Assembly (NCBI GenBank): GCA_043742955.1
Contig: JAYTXL010000028.1
Coordinates: forward strand, 1 to 6,233
Source of the DNA: JAYTXL01 sp043742955
Lineage (GTDB): Bacteria > Verrucomicrobiota > Verrucomicrobiia > Limisphaerales > JAYTXL01
DNA length: 6,233 nucleotides
Reading direction: 5' to 3'
The translations under genes and the position numbers were made by a program. Shown one piece after another: positions 5,998 through 6,233 of this stretch. How positions within the stretch are numbered: the first letter of the stretch is position 1; each line of letters starts with the position of its first letter. Below the pieces are notes generated by a model. That model was not told where the DNA came from. It ran no database searches and worked only from the letters and a program-made list of their open reading frames with translations.

Positions 5998-6054
5998 CCG
6001 GGTCAGGTGACCCGGCCTACCGCCCGCCCTGTAGGCCGCGTGCCCCCACGCGGC
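5998..6054. repeat. Compound palindromic element D between convergent gene ends
   Basis: Three partly overlapping stems are present. Bases 5998-6005 face 6008-6015 (8 bp perfect around GG). Bases 6013-6020 face 6031-6038 (8 bp, 10-base C-rich loop). Bases 6035-6042 face 6047-6054 (8 bp, loop CCCC). Neighbouring stems share bases at 6013-6015 and 6035-6038, so only alternate hairpins can form together. The element follows the carotenoid gene by about 100 bases and also lies downstream of the minus-strand frame ending at 6092. It could thus stall or protect both transcripts at their 3' ends, although no T-tract is present. Confidence 0.75.
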
Positions 6055-6091
6055 AGCAGGAATTCACCCACTTTCGATCGCACCCGGACCA

Positions 6092-6233
6092 TCATGGTTG
6101 CCCCGCGGATGTCTGTTTGGCGGCGAGGATGCGACCGACCAGACGCTCCCCCGGCTTTTGTTTTCCCGGCGATGCGGCGGGAATGGGAAACTCATGCCAG
6201 TGCAAACACATCCAGCGGGACAGTTTTGGCGGG
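6092..6233 (-). CDS. Probable C-terminal end of a gene entering from the right edge
   Basis: The minus strand is open in one frame from the window edge to a TGA at 6092-6094, giving 46 residues that end in GERLVGRILAAKQTSAGQP. The composition is ordinary for a soluble protein tail (CLHWHEFPIPAASPGKQKPG precedes this run). Third codon positions are mostly G or C, as in the confident genes here. Other frames of this stretch are either interrupted or look less natural. It would converge on the carotenoid gene, with palindromic element D in between. No family can be recognised from this fragment, and the call could be wrong. Confidence 0.35.
   Translation of the reverse strand, partial: PPKLSRWMCLHWHEFPIPAASPGKQKPGERLVGRILAAKQTSAGQP

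Noticed and set aside
2577..6054. CRISPR array or tandem repeat array
   Set aside because: The palindromic elements are not regularly spaced direct repeats with unique spacers, and no cas-like gene is present.

Overview
The window looks like chromosomal DNA from a GC-rich Verrucomicrobiota-type bacterium. This is inferred from three things: large secreted polysaccharide-degrading enzymes and secreted proteins of unknown function, start codons mostly without a clear Shine-Dalgarno sequence, and intergenic gaps filled with compound palindromes of the kind I associate with that phylum. No rRNA, tRNA, CRISPR array, transposase or integrase is visible.

Layout. Positions 1-2561 (minus) hold the first 853 codons of a secreted glycoside hydrolase of the clan GH-A type. 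It has a signal peptide, two tandem copies of a beta-sandwich-like domain and a TIM-barrel-like catalytic region, and its C-terminus lies outside the window. A palindromic element (2577-2718) sits directly in front of it. Positions 2730-3275 are gene-poor, with a second palindromic element (2917-2995) and fragments that may be decayed small genes. Position 3716 down to 3276 (minus) encodes a 146-residue tail-anchored, Cys/Trp-rich protein with a good ribosome binding site and a plausible promoter. Position 4783 down to 3821 (minus) encodes a 320-residue exported protein of unknown function. A third palindromic element (4894-4976) lies in the divergent gap. Positions 5070-5900 (plus) encode a multi-pass membrane protein of the CruF/DUF422 carotenoid-biosynthesis family. 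A fourth palindromic element (5998-6054) lies between that gene and the probable 3' end of a convergent minus-strand gene (6092-6233).

How it fits together. The window is not one obvious pathway. The glycoside hydrolase acts outside the cytoplasm on an unidentified glycan. The 320-residue protein is also exported. The carotenoid gene belongs to membrane pigment synthesis and is transcribed away from the rest. The most notable structural signal is that four gaps each carry a different cluster of perfect short hairpins, mostly with 2-4 nt loops, and I found no comparable cluster within the genes.
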